Below, piece by piece: positions 14,118 through 23,215 of a stretch of 64,000 nt of DNA. The notes below the pieces were generated by a model. The model searched no databases and was not told where the DNA came from. It saw only the letters and a list, made by a program, of their open reading frames with translations. Numbering within the stretch: the first letter of the stretch is position 1; every line of letters begins with the position of its first letter. Source of the DNA: Candidatus Ferrigenium altingense (GTDB lineage Bacteria; Pseudomonadota; Gammaproteobacteria; Burkholderiales; Gallionellaceae); the NCBI GenBank assembly GCA_020621985.1, contig JAHRYS010000005.1, forward strand, positions 48,226 through 112,225, written 5' to 3'. Made by a program: the position numbers and the translations under genes.

Positions 14118-16010
14118 ATGGCTTTACTACAAATCTCCGAACCCGGTTTAAGCACCCTGCCGCACCAGCACCGGCTGGCGGTGGGTATCGACCTCGGCAC
14201 GACCAACTCGCTGGTGGCCACGGTGCGCAACGGCATCAGCGTGGTGCTCAACGACGAAAACGGGCGCGCCATGCTGCCTTCGGTGGTGCGCTATCTGGCC
14301 GACGGCAGCGTCGCGGTGGGCGAGGCGGCGCAAGCCATGCAGAGCGAGGATGCCGCCAATACCATCGTCTCGGTAAAACGCTTCATGGGGCGCGGCCTCA
14401 AGGATGTCGGCGAGATCAGCCGCCTGCCTTATCGCTTTGCCGATGCCCCGCCAACAGGCACGGGGCAGGGTTCCGGCATGCTGCAACTGCGCACCGTGGC
14501 CGGGGTGAAAAGCCCGGTCGAGGTGTCCGCCGAAATCCTCAAGGTGTTGCGCAACCGCGCCGAAGCCGCATTGGGCGGCGAGCTGGTTGGTGCAGTCATC
14601 ACCGTGCCCGCCTATTTCGACGACGCGCAGCGGCAGGCTACCAAGGATGCGGCGCGCCTGGCCGGACTGAACGTGCTGCGCCTGCTCAACGAGCCGACTG
14701 CGGCGGCGATCGCTTACGGGCTGGATAACGCCGCCGAAGGCATCTATGCGGTATATGACCTGGGCGGGGGAACCTTCGATATTTCCATCCTGCGCCTGTC
14801 GCGCGGCGTGTTCGAAGTGCTGGCGGCCAACGGCGATTCCGCGTTGGGCGGCGACGATTTTGACCAGCGCATCCATTGCTGGCTGCTGGAAAAAAATCAT
14901 CTTTCCGCGCTCGGCCCGCAGGACACGCGCCTGCTGCTGACTCATGCGCGCGCCGCGAAGGAACAGTTGACCGAACATGCCGAGACGCGCATCACCGCGG
15001 CGCTGTCGACGGGCGAGGTGATCGACAACGTGCTGACACGCAGCGAGTTTCATACGCTGTCGCAGAATCTGGTGCAGCGCACCCTGCAACCGTTGCGCCG
15101 CGCATTGCGCGATGCGAAGCTGGAAGTTGCAGACATCAAAGGCGTGGTGATGGTCGGCGGCGCGACGCGCATGCCGCAGGTACAGCACGCGGTGGAGGAG
15201 TTTTTCGGGCAAACGCCGCTGACCAACCTCGACCCCGACAAGGTCGTGGCGCTGGGCGCGGCGATCCAGGCCAACCTGCTGGCGGGCAACCGCAGCGGCG
15301 ACGAGTGGCTGCTGCTCGACGTGATCCCGCTCAGTCTGGGCATCGAAACCATGGGCGGTCTCGCGGAAAAAATTATCCCGCGCAACAGCACCATCCCGAC
15401 CGCGCGCGCGCAGGAATTCACCACCTACAAGGACGGGCAGACCGCGATGAGCATCCATGTGGTGCAGGGCGAGCGCGAACTGGTGAGCGATTGCCGCTCG
15501 CTGGCGAAGTTCGAGTTGCGCGGCATTCCCGCGATGGTGGCGGGCGCGGCGCGCATCCGCGTAACCTTCCAGGTAGATGCCGACGGCTTGCTGAACGTGT
15601 CGGCGCGCGAGATGGGCAGCGGCGTCGAAGCGGCGATTGCCGTCAAACCTTCCTACGGGCTGTCCGATGGCGAGATCACGCGCATGTTGCAGGAGTCCAC
15701 GCAACACGCGCAGGACGACATGCACGCGCGCGCGCTGCGCGAGCAGCAAACCGAAGCGGGGCAGTTGCTCGAAGCGGTGCAGCACGCGCTGGAGCAGGAT
15801 GGCGGTTTGCTCAGCCAGGCCGAACGCACCCTGATCGAAACGCAGATGGGGCTGTTGCGCGATACCCTGCAATTGGCCGATCATCTGGCCATCAAACGCG
15901 CCGCGACCGCATTGAACGATGCCACCGTCAGTTTTGCACAGGCGCGCATGGACAAAAGCGTGGCGCATGTTCTGACGGGCAAGAAAATTGCCGAACTGGG
16001 AGAGAAATAA
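14118..16010 (+). CDS. hscA: Fe-S protein assembly chaperone HscA
   Basis: This specialised Hsp70 releases clusters from IscU. The nucleotide-binding domain carries [43 protein letters not shown] and [12 protein letters not shown]. The substrate-binding domain follows with the family-specific [14 protein letters not shown]. The 630 residues match the normal length. The ATG at 14118 directly follows the inverted-repeat element without an obvious ribosome binding site. The stop overlaps the fdx start (TAATG). Confidence 0.96.
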   Translation: MALLQISEPGLSTLPHQHRLAVGIDLGTTNSLVATVRNGISVVLNDENGRAMLPSVVRYLADGSVAVGEAAQAMQSEDAANTIVSVKRFMGRGLKDVGEISRLPYRFADAPPTGTGQGSGMLQLRTVAGVKSPVEVSAEILKVLRNRAEAALGGELVGAVITVPAYFDDAQRQATKDAARLAGLNVLRLLNEPTAAAIAYGLDNAAEGIYAVYDLGGGTFDISILRLSRGVFEVLAANGDSALGGDDFDQRIHCWLLEKNHLSALGPQDTRLLLTHARAAKEQLTEHAETRITAALSTGEVIDNVLTRSEFHTLSQNLVQRTLQPLRRALRDAKLEVADIKGVVMVGGATRMPQVQHAVEEFFGQTPLTNLDPDKVVALGAAIQANLLAGNRSGDEWLLLDVIPLSLGIETMGGLAEKIIPRNSTIPTARAQEFTTYKDGQTAMSIHVVQGERELVSDCRSLAKFELRGIPAMVAGAARIRVTFQVDADGLLNVSAREMGSGVEAAIAVKPSYGLSDGEITRMLQESTQHAQDDMHARALREQQTEAGQLLEAVQHALEQDGGLLSQAERTLIETQMGLLRDTLQLADHLAIKRAATALNDATVSFAQARMDKSVAHVLTGKKIAELGEK

Positions 16011-16351
16011 TGCCGCAAATCATTGTGCTGCCGCATGAGGAACTGTGCCCGCAGGGCACGCTGTTCGATGTCGAACCGGGTGTTTCGATTTGCGATGCGC
16101 TGCTGCAGCATGGCGTGGAGATCGAGCATGCCTGTGAAAAATCCTGCGCCTGCACCACCTGCCATGTCATCCTGCGCGAGGGGTTCAATTCCCTGAAACC
16201 GGCGGAAGACCTGGAAGAAGATATGCTCGACAAGGCATGGGGATTGGAACCGACTTCGCGCCTGTCCTGCCAGGCGCTGGTGGCGGACAAAGACCTGGTG
16301 GTGGAGATTCCGAAGTACACCATCAACATGGCAAAGGAGGGGCACAAATGA
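16010..16351 (+). CDS. fdx: ISC-type [2Fe-2S] ferredoxin
   Basis: This adrenodoxin-type ferredoxin donates electrons in cluster assembly. The four ligands Cys42, Cys48, Cys51 (CEKSCACTTC) and Cys87 (RLSCQA) match E. coli Fdx numbering. The 113-residue protein begins [16 protein letters not shown]. Start and stop overlap both neighbours (TAATG with hscA, ATGA with iscX). Confidence 0.96.
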   Translation: MPQIIVLPHEELCPQGTLFDVEPGVSICDALLQHGVEIEHACEKSCACTTCHVILREGFNSLKPAEDLEEDMLDKAWGLEPTSRLSCQALVADKDLVVEIPKYTINMAKEGHK

Positions 16352-16542
16352 AATGGACTGATGTCAGGCTGATTGCCATCGAGTTGGCGGAGGCGCATCC
16401 CGAGGTCGACCCGAAAACCATCCGCTTCACCGACCTGCACAACTGGGTGCTGGCGCTGGAAGATTTTCACGACGACCCGAAACACGGCGGCGAGAAAGTG
16501 CTTGAAGCCATCCAGGCGGCGTGGATAGAAGAAGCCGAATAG
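16348..16542 (+). CDS. iscX: Fe-S assembly protein IscX
   Basis: This acidic 64-residue protein binds IscS and modulates cluster assembly. The signatures MKWTDVRLIAIELAEAHPEV and DLHNWVLALEDF are those of IscX/YfhJ. A strong AAAGGAGGGGC lies before the ATG, which overlaps the fdx stop. It is the last gene of the isc operon. Confidence 0.95.
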   Translation: MKWTDVRLIAIELAEAHPEVDPKTIRFTDLHNWVLALEDFHDDPKHGGEKVLEAIQAAWIEEAE

Positions 16543-16544
16543 CC

Positions 16545-17072
16545 ATGCGCAAACTTTGGCAGAGCGTCTCCAACCGCTGGCTGTACCTGTGCGGCGCGCT
16601 GTTCGCCGGCGGGCTGATGGGCTTCGGCTTGTTCCTGCAATACGTCAAGCATCAAGACCCCTGCCCGCTGTGCATGGTGCAGCGGGTGATTTTTATCGCC
16701 ATCCTGGCGGTGTTCGCACTGGCCGTATTGCATGGCCCGAAGCGTATCGGCGAGCGCGTCTATGCGGCGCTGATCGCACTGTTGTCGCTGTCCGGCGCGG
16801 GCGTCGCGGCGCGCCACATCTGGATACAAAACCTGCCCAAAGACCAGATTCCCGCCTGCGGCCCCGGCCTAGACTACATGCTGGAAACCATGCCGATGGC
16901 CGAGGTACTGAAACAACTGATGCACGGCTCCGGCGAATGCGCGGCAAAGGGCTGGAACTTTCTCTCTCTCGGCATTCCGGAATGGTCACTGCTGTGCTAC
17001 CTCGCGCTGGGTGCGTGGGCAGTGCTGATCGCCATCCGAAAAAAATCTGATTCGATACCCCGAGTGCCCTGA
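16545..17072 (+). CDS. dsbB: Disulfide bond formation protein B
   Basis: This inner-membrane protein reoxidises DsbA using quinone. The 175 residues show four membrane helices, the first periplasmic pair CPLC (QDPCPLCMVQR) and the second cysteine pair in PACGPGLDYML and GECAAKGW. It starts three bases after iscX and may be transcribed with the isc operon. Confidence 0.92.
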   Translation: MRKLWQSVSNRWLYLCGALFAGGLMGFGLFLQYVKHQDPCPLCMVQRVIFIAILAVFALAVLHGPKRIGERVYAALIALLSLSGAGVAARHIWIQNLPKDQIPACGPGLDYMLETMPMAEVLKQLMHGSGECAAKGWNFLSLGIPEWSLLCYLALGAWAVLIAIRKKSDSIPRVP

Positions 17073-17081
17073 AAAACTACC

Positions 17082-20003
17082 ATGGACATCCTGTCCGAAT
17101 CCGCTGCGCAACCCCGCCGTTTGTCGGTAGGCCTCAAGTTGGGCGGGGTGTTTTTGCTGCTGGTGACGCTCGCTACCGGCAACCTGTATTTTGTCGGTAA
17201 GGGATACGACAGCATTGCGAATGTTGCCGACATCATCAACCAAAGCGGGCAGCTGCGCTATCTCTTCCAGCAGATCGCCTTTCAATCGGCCAGCTTCGTG
17301 CAGGGACCAAGCGAGGCTGCCAGACAGTCGAAACTAAAGGTGGAAAGCGAATTTAAAATGCGTTATGCCAGCGTGGCACGCGAGATTGCGCAACTCCATC
17401 CGCTGATGCGCAGCGCCGGGGATAATCTGGAAGAACATCTGGAACATATCGATAAAACCTGGCAGCGTCAGCACATCGCACTTGAGCGGGTGCTGGCGGA
17501 GCCGGATCTGGCGGTGCGACAGGCAGTCCAGCGCGAGGTGGTCGCCGATGTGGTGGTGATGCTGAGCGAGGCCGACCATTTGGTGGGTGCTCTTGAAAAA
17601 GCCTCTAATAACGCACACCGCCGGGTGAATTTCATCATTTATCTGGTGCAGGCGCTGGCAGCCCTGTTCACGTTCTTGCTCTTCTTGTACGTGCGCTCGC
17701 GGATTATCGTGCCGATCACTAGGCTGACCGATTTCACCCGGCGTTTCGCCGCCGGCGAGCGGGGTATGCACATGGATTTCCATTCGAATGACGAGGTTGG
17801 TGAGCTGGTGTCGGCATTCAACTCCACTGTGATACAGACCGCCGAACTGATCGATAAATTCGACCGTCTCAACGCGGAGCTGGAAGAAAAAGTGGCGGCG
17901 CGCACCGCCGAACTGGCGCATGCCTGGATCGAGGCCGAGCAGGCTAATCGCGCCAAATCGGATTTCCTCGCCACCATGAGCCATGAAATCCGCACGCCGA
18001 TGAACGGCGTGATCGGCATGATCGACGTGTTGCAGCAGAGCAGCCTGAACGGCCAGCAAATGGAGATGGCAAATATCATTCACGACTCGGCGTTTGCGCT
18101 GCTGGCCATCATCGACGATATCCTCGATTTCTCCAAGATCGAGGCCGGTAAGCTCCAGATTAACAGACAGCCCATGTCCATTGCCAACGTGGTGGAAGGA
18201 ACATGCGAAACTCTGATTCCCCTGGCTTCGAAGAAAGGCGTCGAACTGACGCTGTTTACCGACCCGTGCATTCCAGCAGCCGTCATGGGCGATCCGGGGC
18301 GGTTGCGGCAGATACTGGTCAACCTGGCCAACAACGCCATCAAATTTTCCAGCGGACAGCAGCGGCAAGGTAGGGCGTCGGTGCGCGCCCTGTTGACTGA
18401 AAGCACGCCAGGGCAGGTAACGCTGGAGTTTCGCGTGGCCGACAATGGTATCGGCATGGATGAAGCGACCCAGGCACGGTTGTTTGCACCATTCACTCAA
18501 GCTGATTCCACCACCACCCGGAATTTTGGCGGCACCGGGCTGGGGCTGGTCATCTCCCGTCGGCTGGCAAACATGATGGGTGGTGAAATCACGCTGCACA
18601 GCGCGCCGGGCAAGGGTGCCACACTCAATGTGCGCATCTCCTTCGAGCGAGCACCGGCAAATCCTGAAATCAATGCGGCATCCTCTCTGGTCGCAGGGCT
18701 GGACTGTCTGGTGGCGGGCGGATCGGAGAGTCTGGCCGATGATCTTGCAGCCTATCTGGTGCATGATGGAGCAGTGGTCGAGCGGGCAACGGATATGGCG
18801 GTTGTCAAGCAATGGGTCGCCACCCGCACGCCTGGCCTGCACGTCGCGGTCATCGATACCGCAGTTGCTAACTCGCCGCTGTCCACGTCGCTACTAGATG
18901 AGCTGCGCGCCGCTACCCGCGCCAACCCGGAACAGCAAATTCGCTTCGTCGTTATCGGGCGTGAGTCCCGCCGAGGTACGCATTTGGAGGGCACCGATCT
19001 GGTGATGGTGGATGGCAATGTTCTTACCCGCAGCGCTCTGCTGAAGGCGGTGGCGATTGCCGCCGGGCGGGCTAAACAGCCTGAGCTGGAAGCCAGGCAC
19101 AGCGATGCTAACGTGAATCCCCTGTTGTCACGGGAGGAGGCGCGCCGGCAGGGCAGCCTGATCCTGGTCGCCGAAGACAATGAGATCAACCAGAAAGTCA
19201 TCCTGCAACAACTCATGTTGCTCGGGCAAACCGCCGACATCGCCAACAATGGCCGCGAGGCGCTGGGGCTTTGGACGAGCGGCGATTACGCCATCCTGTT
19301 CGCCGACCTGCATATGCCGGCGATGGACGGCTACGAGCTGACCGCCGCCATCCGCGCCGCCGAAAAAACCGGCAAGCCCCGCATGCCGATCATCGCCTTC
19401 ACCGCCAATGCCATCAAGGGTGAGGCCGAGCGCTGCCTCGCCATTGGCATGGACGATTACCTGAGCAAGCCGGTGCAATTGGTCAACTTGAAAGCAATGC
19501 TGGAAAAATGGCTGCCTCGTAGCACGCATGAAGCCGTAGGCGAAATGCAGGAAACTTCGGCTGAGACTGGAGACAGCCCTCGTTCCAACCTTACACCGCT
19601 TCGACAAGCTCAGGACAGGCTTGAAGGGGGAGGGGCCGCCACTCTTCCTGCTTCCTCTGGCGCTTCGCCCGACACGGTGGTGGTTGACGTGAAGGCGCTC
19701 AAGGCGTTGATCGGCGATGACGAGGCGATGGTTCGCGAGTTCCTGCACGACTTCCGCATCAGCGCGGCCAAAATAGCAGTGGAGTTGCGCGCTGCCTGTG
19801 CGGCGGGACAGGCAACGGTTGCCGGTGCGCTGGCGCACAAACTCAAGTCCTCGTCCCGTTCGGTGGGCGCGCTGGCGCTGGGCGAGTTGTGCGCCGGGAT
19901 GGAGCAGGCGGGCAAGGCTGGCGATACTGAAACCTTGGCGGCGCTGTTGCCCAAGTTCGAGCAGGAATTGCTGAGCGTTGAAGGTTTTATTGCGGGGTAT
20001 TGA
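17082..20003 (+). CDS. Hybrid sensor histidine kinase with REC and HPt domains
   Basis: This 973-residue membrane kinase starts nine bases after dsbB. TM1 is at about residues 17-38. A helical periplasmic region follows (37-180), with NQSGQLRYLFQQI resembling PilJ-type sensors. TM2 is at about 183-203, then HAMP (205-262) and a coiled coil. The phosphoacceptor is His301 in SHEIRTPMNGVIGM. The ATPase domain has DNGIGMD and GGTGLGL. A degenerate receiver-like stretch precedes an intact REC domain (ILVAEDNEINQKV, LFADLHMPAMDGYE) and a C-terminal HPt (ALAHKLKSSSRSVGA). The linker before HPt contains a short repeat-derived peptide. The signal sensed is unknown. The REC-EAL gene downstream is a likely partner. 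Confidence 0.92.
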   Translation: MDILSESAAQPRRLSVGLKLGGVFLLLVTLATGNLYFVGKGYDSIANVADIINQSGQLRYLFQQIAFQSASFVQGPSEAARQSKLKVESEFKMRYASVAREIAQLHPLMRSAGDNLEEHLEHIDKTWQRQHIALERVLAEPDLAVRQAVQREVVADVVVMLSEADHLVGALEKASNNAHRRVNFIIYLVQALAALFTFLLFLYVRSRIIVPITRLTDFTRRFAAGERGMHMDFHSNDEVGELVSAFNSTVIQTAELIDKFDRLNAELEEKVAARTAELAHAWIEAEQANRAKSDFLATMSHEIRTPMNGVIGMIDVLQQSSLNGQQMEMANIIHDSAFALLAIIDDILDFSKIEAGKLQINRQPMSIANVVEGTCETLIPLASKKGVELTLFTDPCIPAAVMGDPGRLRQILVNLANNAIKFSSGQQRQGRASVRALLTESTPGQVTLEFRVADNGIGMDEATQARLFAPFTQADSTTTRNFGGTGLGLVISRRLANMMGGEITLHSAPGKGATLNVRISFERAPANPEINAASSLVAGLDCLVAGGSESLADDLAAYLVHDGAVVERATDMAVVKQWVATRTPGLHVAVIDTAVANSPLSTSLLDELRAATRANPEQQIRFVVIGRESRRGTHLEGTDLVMVDGNVLTRSALLKAVAIAAGRAKQPELEARHSDANVNPLLSREEARRQGSLILVAEDNEINQKVILQQLMLLGQTADIANNGREALGLWTSGDYAILFADLHMPAMDGYELTAAIRAAEKTGKPRMPIIAFTANAIKGEAERCLAIGMDDYLSKPVQLVNLKAMLEKWLPRSTHEAVGEMQETSAETGDSPRSNLTPLRQAQDRLEGGGAATLPASSGASPDTVVVDVKALKALIGDDEAMVREFLHDFRISAAKIAVELRAACAAGQATVAGALAHKLKSSSRSVGALALGELCAGMEQAGKAGDTETLAALLPKFEQELLSVEGFIAGY
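19597..19620. repeat. Short repeat inside the histidine kinase linker
   Basis: The bases cgcttcgacaagctcagga belong to the same family as the sequence after xseA (45351-45375, read in reverse). Here they are translated as RQAQDRLE in the linker between REC and HPt. Confidence 0.65.
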
Positions 20004-20131
20004 AATCGGCAGGCATAGCCCGGCTTGCGTTTGCTTCCGGCTCGTCCCGCTTAGGGGCAGGGTAACAACGACGGCAACGGATTGATGATATATTTCGCGC
20101 ATGTACGAACGAATGACGGGAGGTTGTCGTT

Positions 20132-21355
20132 ATGCCTAATAATTCCACATCCAAAATTCTGGTGCTCTATGACGACCCCTTCACGCTCAAGCTGCTCGCG
20201 CGCATGCTGGAGAATTCTGGATACACCGCAGTTTCCACCTGCGACAATGGACTTGCAGCGCTGGCGTTGGTCGACAGGCCGGGCGCACGCCCGGATCTGA
20301 TTCTGCTGGATCTGAACATGCCGGAAATGGACGGGCTGGAGTTCGTGCGCCACCTGGTCGAGCACCGCTACACCGGCAGCCTTATCCTGTTCAGCGGCGA
20401 AGATGAGCAGATGCTGCTGGCCGCCGAGAAGCTGGTGCGGGCGCATAAAATACCGGTGCTGGGCCACTTGAGCAAGCCCGTCAAACCGGAAGGTCTGGCG
20501 GCGTTGATCGAGAAGTGGGTTCCGTCGAATCAAAGCCATGCCCCTGCAACGAATTTAATTCGCAGCGCGGAAGATTTGCGCGCTGCCATCGCCAATGGCG
20601 AACTGGTCAACTATTACCAGCCCAAGGTGTCGCTCGCCACCGGCCGGGTGGTGGGTGTGGAAACCCTGGCGGGCTGGAACCATCCCCGGGATGGCATGGT
20701 TTTGCCCGCCAAGTTCATCGGCGTGGCGGAGTCGCACGGCCTGAGCAAAGACCTGACCCGCATGGTGCTGACTGGTGCGCTGGCTCAATTGAAGGTCTGG
20801 CAGCAAGCGGGGCTGTCGTTGCAGTTGTCCGTTAACGTGTCGAGAGACAGCTTGGCATCACTGGATTTTGCGGATTTCGTTGCCGGGCTCGTGACCGAAG
20901 CAGGCGTGCCACCGCAGGAGGTCGTGCTGGAAGTGTCGGAAAGCTGGATACCGATGAATGACCTGCGCGCGCCGCTTGAAACAATAACCCGGCTGCGCCT
21001 GAAGCGATTCCGGCTCTCAATCGACGAGTTCGGCACCGGGTATTCTTCGTTGGCGCAGTTGCGCGACCTTCCCTTCGATGAGGTCAAGATCGACCGGAGC
21101 TTCGTGCACCACGCCTCAACCGATAAAAAAGTGAGGGCAAAGTACGATGCCTGTCTGAGTATGGCGAAGCAATTGGGCATGGAAGTCGTGGCTGTGGGGG
21201 TGGAAGAGATAGGCGACTGGGATATGCTGCGCAGCACGGGGTGCGATCTCGCCCAGGGTTATTTCATCGCCAGGCCGATGCCCGCCGCCGACCTGCCCGG
21301 CTGGATACAGTCATGGAAAGTGCGGATGCGGAATGAATTTGCGACTATTCAATAA
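20132..21355 (+). CDS. Response regulator with a degenerate EAL domain
   Basis: The 407-residue protein has an N-terminal receiver (residues 8-125, phospho-Asp in LILLDLNMPEMDG) and a C-terminal EAL domain (about 145-395). Several catalytic signatures deviate: ETLAGW in place of EALLRW, LEVSES, DEFGTGYSS in place of DDFGTGYSS, and AVGVEE where EGVE is usual. The loss of the second Asp and of the EGVE glutamate makes c-di-GMP hydrolysis doubtful, so it may bind c-di-GMP or act by protein contact. GGGAGG lies upstream of the ATG. It probably receives phosphate from the kinase encoded just before it. Confidence 0.88.
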   Translation: MPNNSTSKILVLYDDPFTLKLLARMLENSGYTAVSTCDNGLAALALVDRPGARPDLILLDLNMPEMDGLEFVRHLVEHRYTGSLILFSGEDEQMLLAAEKLVRAHKIPVLGHLSKPVKPEGLAALIEKWVPSNQSHAPATNLIRSAEDLRAAIANGELVNYYQPKVSLATGRVVGVETLAGWNHPRDGMVLPAKFIGVAESHGLSKDLTRMVLTGALAQLKVWQQAGLSLQLSVNVSRDSLASLDFADFVAGLVTEAGVPPQEVVLEVSESWIPMNDLRAPLETITRLRLKRFRLSIDEFGTGYSSLAQLRDLPFDEVKIDRSFVHHASTDKKVRAKYDACLSMAKQLGMEVVAVGVEEIGDWDMLRSTGCDLAQGYFIARPMPAADLPGWIQSWKVRMRNEFATIQ

Positions 21356-21728
21356 GCCTGAAAGCCTGCGTGATGGTTGACTCTTGCGCCTTCGATGCAA
21401 CTGTTTTTCCTAAGATTGCATAAGCTCAATAGAGTGGTCGCAGCAACGATGACAACGGTTGTTTTGAGCGGCTGCCGGGATGCCTTGTTGTATGATGGTT
21501 ACGCATTTTATGCGAGGCGCGAAATAGGGCGGCGTGCTGCAATTGGATTTTTTGCCTTGAACAAATTTTAAGGAGGGCGCGCTCAAAATCTGCGTGAATC
21601 TGCGTAATCTGCGGATTGAACAACGGTTTCAAGGATGATGATCGAGAATTTGATGCGACGCACGGAATAGGGTGACGTGCCGCAGTTGGTGGTCTTCTTC
21701 TACCCTGAACAGACTCGAGGAGGTTGCT
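21356..21728. other. Gene-free region with an imperfect tandem duplication
   Basis: I see no convincing gene. A roughly 85-bp segment (21494-21578) resembles 21637-21724: both contain tttATGCGA-like and AATAGGG(C/T)G(G/A)CGTGC(T/C)GCA(A/G)TTGG sequences, then CTGAAC or TTGAAC, and a GGAGG near the end. The second copy is the leader of the small secreted protein gene at 21729. The first copy may mark a lost tandem gene. A 30-bp ATCTGCGTGAATCTGCGTAA repeat lies between them. Confidence 0.55.
21589..21618. repeat. ATCTGCGT-type intergenic repeat
   Basis: The sequence aatctgcgtgaatctgcgta, continuing to atctgcggat, is of the same type as the repeats at 53624-53651 and 53718-53736. Confidence 0.75.
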
Positions 21729-22127
21729 ATGCAAAAATCGAAATTTGTATTGTCAGCGTTGACGATTGCAATGTGCATGACGCTGGGCACCAATGTTTCC
21801 GTTGCTGCGGATCAAGCACCGGCCCAGCAGAAAACGCAGGACAAGGCGCAGAAACCGGAACTGATTTACGGCAGCCAGTTGATGACGCGCGAGGAGCGCA
21901 CCGAGTATCGCGCCAAGATGCGCAGCCTGAAAACCAAAGAGGAACGCGAAGCCTTGCGGAGGGAACATCACCAGCAAATGCAGGAACGCGCCAAGGCCCA
22001 GGGGAAGACACTCCCCGATATGCCTCCGGCACAGGGTAGCGGAATGATGATGAAGCCATGCGGCGGGGCAATGCCATGCGGTGGCGGAATGGGGCCGGGC
22101 GGCGGAACGGGATCTGGCGGTTATTGA
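21729..22127 (+). CDS. Small secreted protein with Gly/Met-rich tail
   Basis: This 132-residue protein has a clear signal peptide (KFVLSALTIAMCMTLGTNVS, cleavage likely after VAA at about residue 27). The mature part has a charged helical core (LMTREERTEYRAKMRSLKTK) and a C-terminal tail rich in Gly, Met and Cys (GSGMMMKPCGGAMPCGGGMG). The core resembles small periplasmic proteins of metal or envelope stress. A metal-binding role of the Cys/Met tail is only a guess. The start is supported by GAGGAGG upstream. A terminator follows. Confidence 0.8.
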   Translation: MQKSKFVLSALTIAMCMTLGTNVSVAADQAPAQQKTQDKAQKPELIYGSQLMTREERTEYRAKMRSLKTKEEREALRREHHQQMQERAKAQGKTLPDMPPAQGSGMMMKPCGGAMPCGGGMGPGGGTGSGGY

Positions 22128-22158
22128 TCGCGGATTTTGTTTATCCGGATCGCAAGTC

Positions 22159-22187
22159 AACCGAGGGGGTACGCCCCCTCGGTTTCT
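22159..22187 (+). terminator. Intrinsic terminator after the small secreted protein
   Basis: ACCGAGGGGG and CCCCCTCGGT pair perfectly across a loop of a few bases and are followed by TTTCTC. Confidence 0.88.
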
Positions 22188-22226
22188 CAGGTGTTGCAAT
22201 TAGTTCTGGCTTGATCCGGCGCAGGT

Positions 22227-22302
22227 TTAACCGCACGCGCCGATCGTCCCGCAGATGGTGCAGAATTCACAGCCGTCCTTTTTGATCAGCGTGGCGTTGC
22301 CG
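22227..22302 (-). pseudogene. Second copy of the nrdJ 3' end
   Basis: The 77 bp at 22227-22303 match 23216-23292, the end of nrdJ, with only two differences by my count (75 of 77). In the nrdJ frame it encodes [20 protein letters not shown] and GACG plus stop, with Ile where nrdJ has Ser. It abuts the stop codon of the peptidase gene and has the same orientation as nrdJ. It is a fragment and not a gene. Confidence 0.95.
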
Positions 22303-23166
22303 CTATAGCGCCAATAATTCCAATTCCTCAAGGCGAATAGCCATAGCCTCAGTTGATACCCGGAACTGATTTGCAAGTGAAATGAAATGTCGGCCGTTGT
22401 ATTGTTCTGCACTAGCAAGCATTTTTGATAATTGACGAAGGGGCTTAACTTTCCCCTTTAGTTCCATAAAATCACCATAACCAAGTGCAAAGGCTGTTTC
22501 CTCGTTCAGGAAAAACTTGTCGGTGAGAAAAATTTTCTCAAAAGTAGTTTTGACAAGTTTTCGAGGCATCAGGAAAAACGTGGCAAACTTATCAGCTTCC
22601 CATTCAATGGGGTCGCGCGATATGATCGTTCCATTTAAAGGTCTATCGCGATGCAGGCTGCCTGTCTGGTGCAATAAAGCGTGCCCCAGTTCATGGGCTG
22701 CCGTAAAGTTTCGAATATTGTTTTCGAACCGTCGAGAGATACACACCTTGGCAGAAGATTTAGCAATAGTGCCAGCAACTTCTATCAACTTTCCGTCGCT
22801 ATAAAATATGCCAAGTGTCTCGTCAAGCTCGCAGTCGTATCCAACGAACTTGAGGGCAATAACGGGGTCAAGCATATCAATTGGGTTAGATGGTGTGACA
22901 TTTGACCAAATTTTGTTTCTGTTTTGCCATATTCTCCTATGTAGATTTTTAACCCGCCGCTCTATCTCGGTGTGTGAGTGACGAGATTCTTCTATTATTT
23001 TCTTTGGTGCAGCGGTAAAAGTATCTGCCTGCTTACTGGAACAGTTCGATAACGCGCTGAAGCCGCCAAACTCGTCCAAATAAGCGTAAGGGTGTTGCAA
23101 AAGCCGACGGCTCCTAGCGATTTCTTCACTCGAAGCCTCTTTAAGTTCATTTAATGATCCGACCAT
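22303..23166 (-). CDS. ImmA/IrrE-type metallopeptidase
   Basis: This 287-residue protein carries the zinc motif HELGH (His158 to His162, in FTAAHELGHALLHQ) and a likely third ligand Glu190 in IEWEADKFATFFLMP, as in the ImmA/IrrE (DUF955) family that cleaves or inactivates repressors or antitoxins. Residues 1-100 and 215-287 flank the peptidase core, and the latter part (LANQFRVSTEAMAIRLEEL) is typical for the family. No HTH partner gene is adjacent. AGGAGCAACCAA lies upstream of the ATG. The gene is AT-rich compared with its neighbours and is enclosed by nrdJ and a second copy of the nrdJ 3' end. There is no obvious promoter in the 49 bp after nrdJ, so it may be read from the nrdJ transcript. 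Confidence 0.88.
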   Translation of the reverse strand: MVGSLNELKEASSEEIARSRRLLQHPYAYLDEFGGFSALSNCSSKQADTFTAAPKKIIEESRHSHTEIERRVKNLHRRIWQNRNKIWSNVTPSNPIDMLDPVIALKFVGYDCELDETLGIFYSDGKLIEVAGTIAKSSAKVCISRRFENNIRNFTAAHELGHALLHQTGSLHRDRPLNGTIISRDPIEWEADKFATFFLMPRKLVKTTFEKIFLTDKFFLNEETAFALGYGDFMELKGKVKPLRQLSKMLASAEQYNGRHFISLANQFRVSTEAMAIRLEELELLAL

Positions 23167-23215
23167 TTGGTTGCTCCTAAATAAGTTTTGCTCGACAGAT
23201 CATTGCCACAGGCGG

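Noticed and set aside
14148..15968. 606-residue open frame opposite hscA
   Set aside because: It is the antisense shadow of hscA, without any domain signature.
21377..21571. 64-residue open frame
   Set aside because: It overlaps the duplicated leader sequence, has no relative I recognise and no ribosome binding site.
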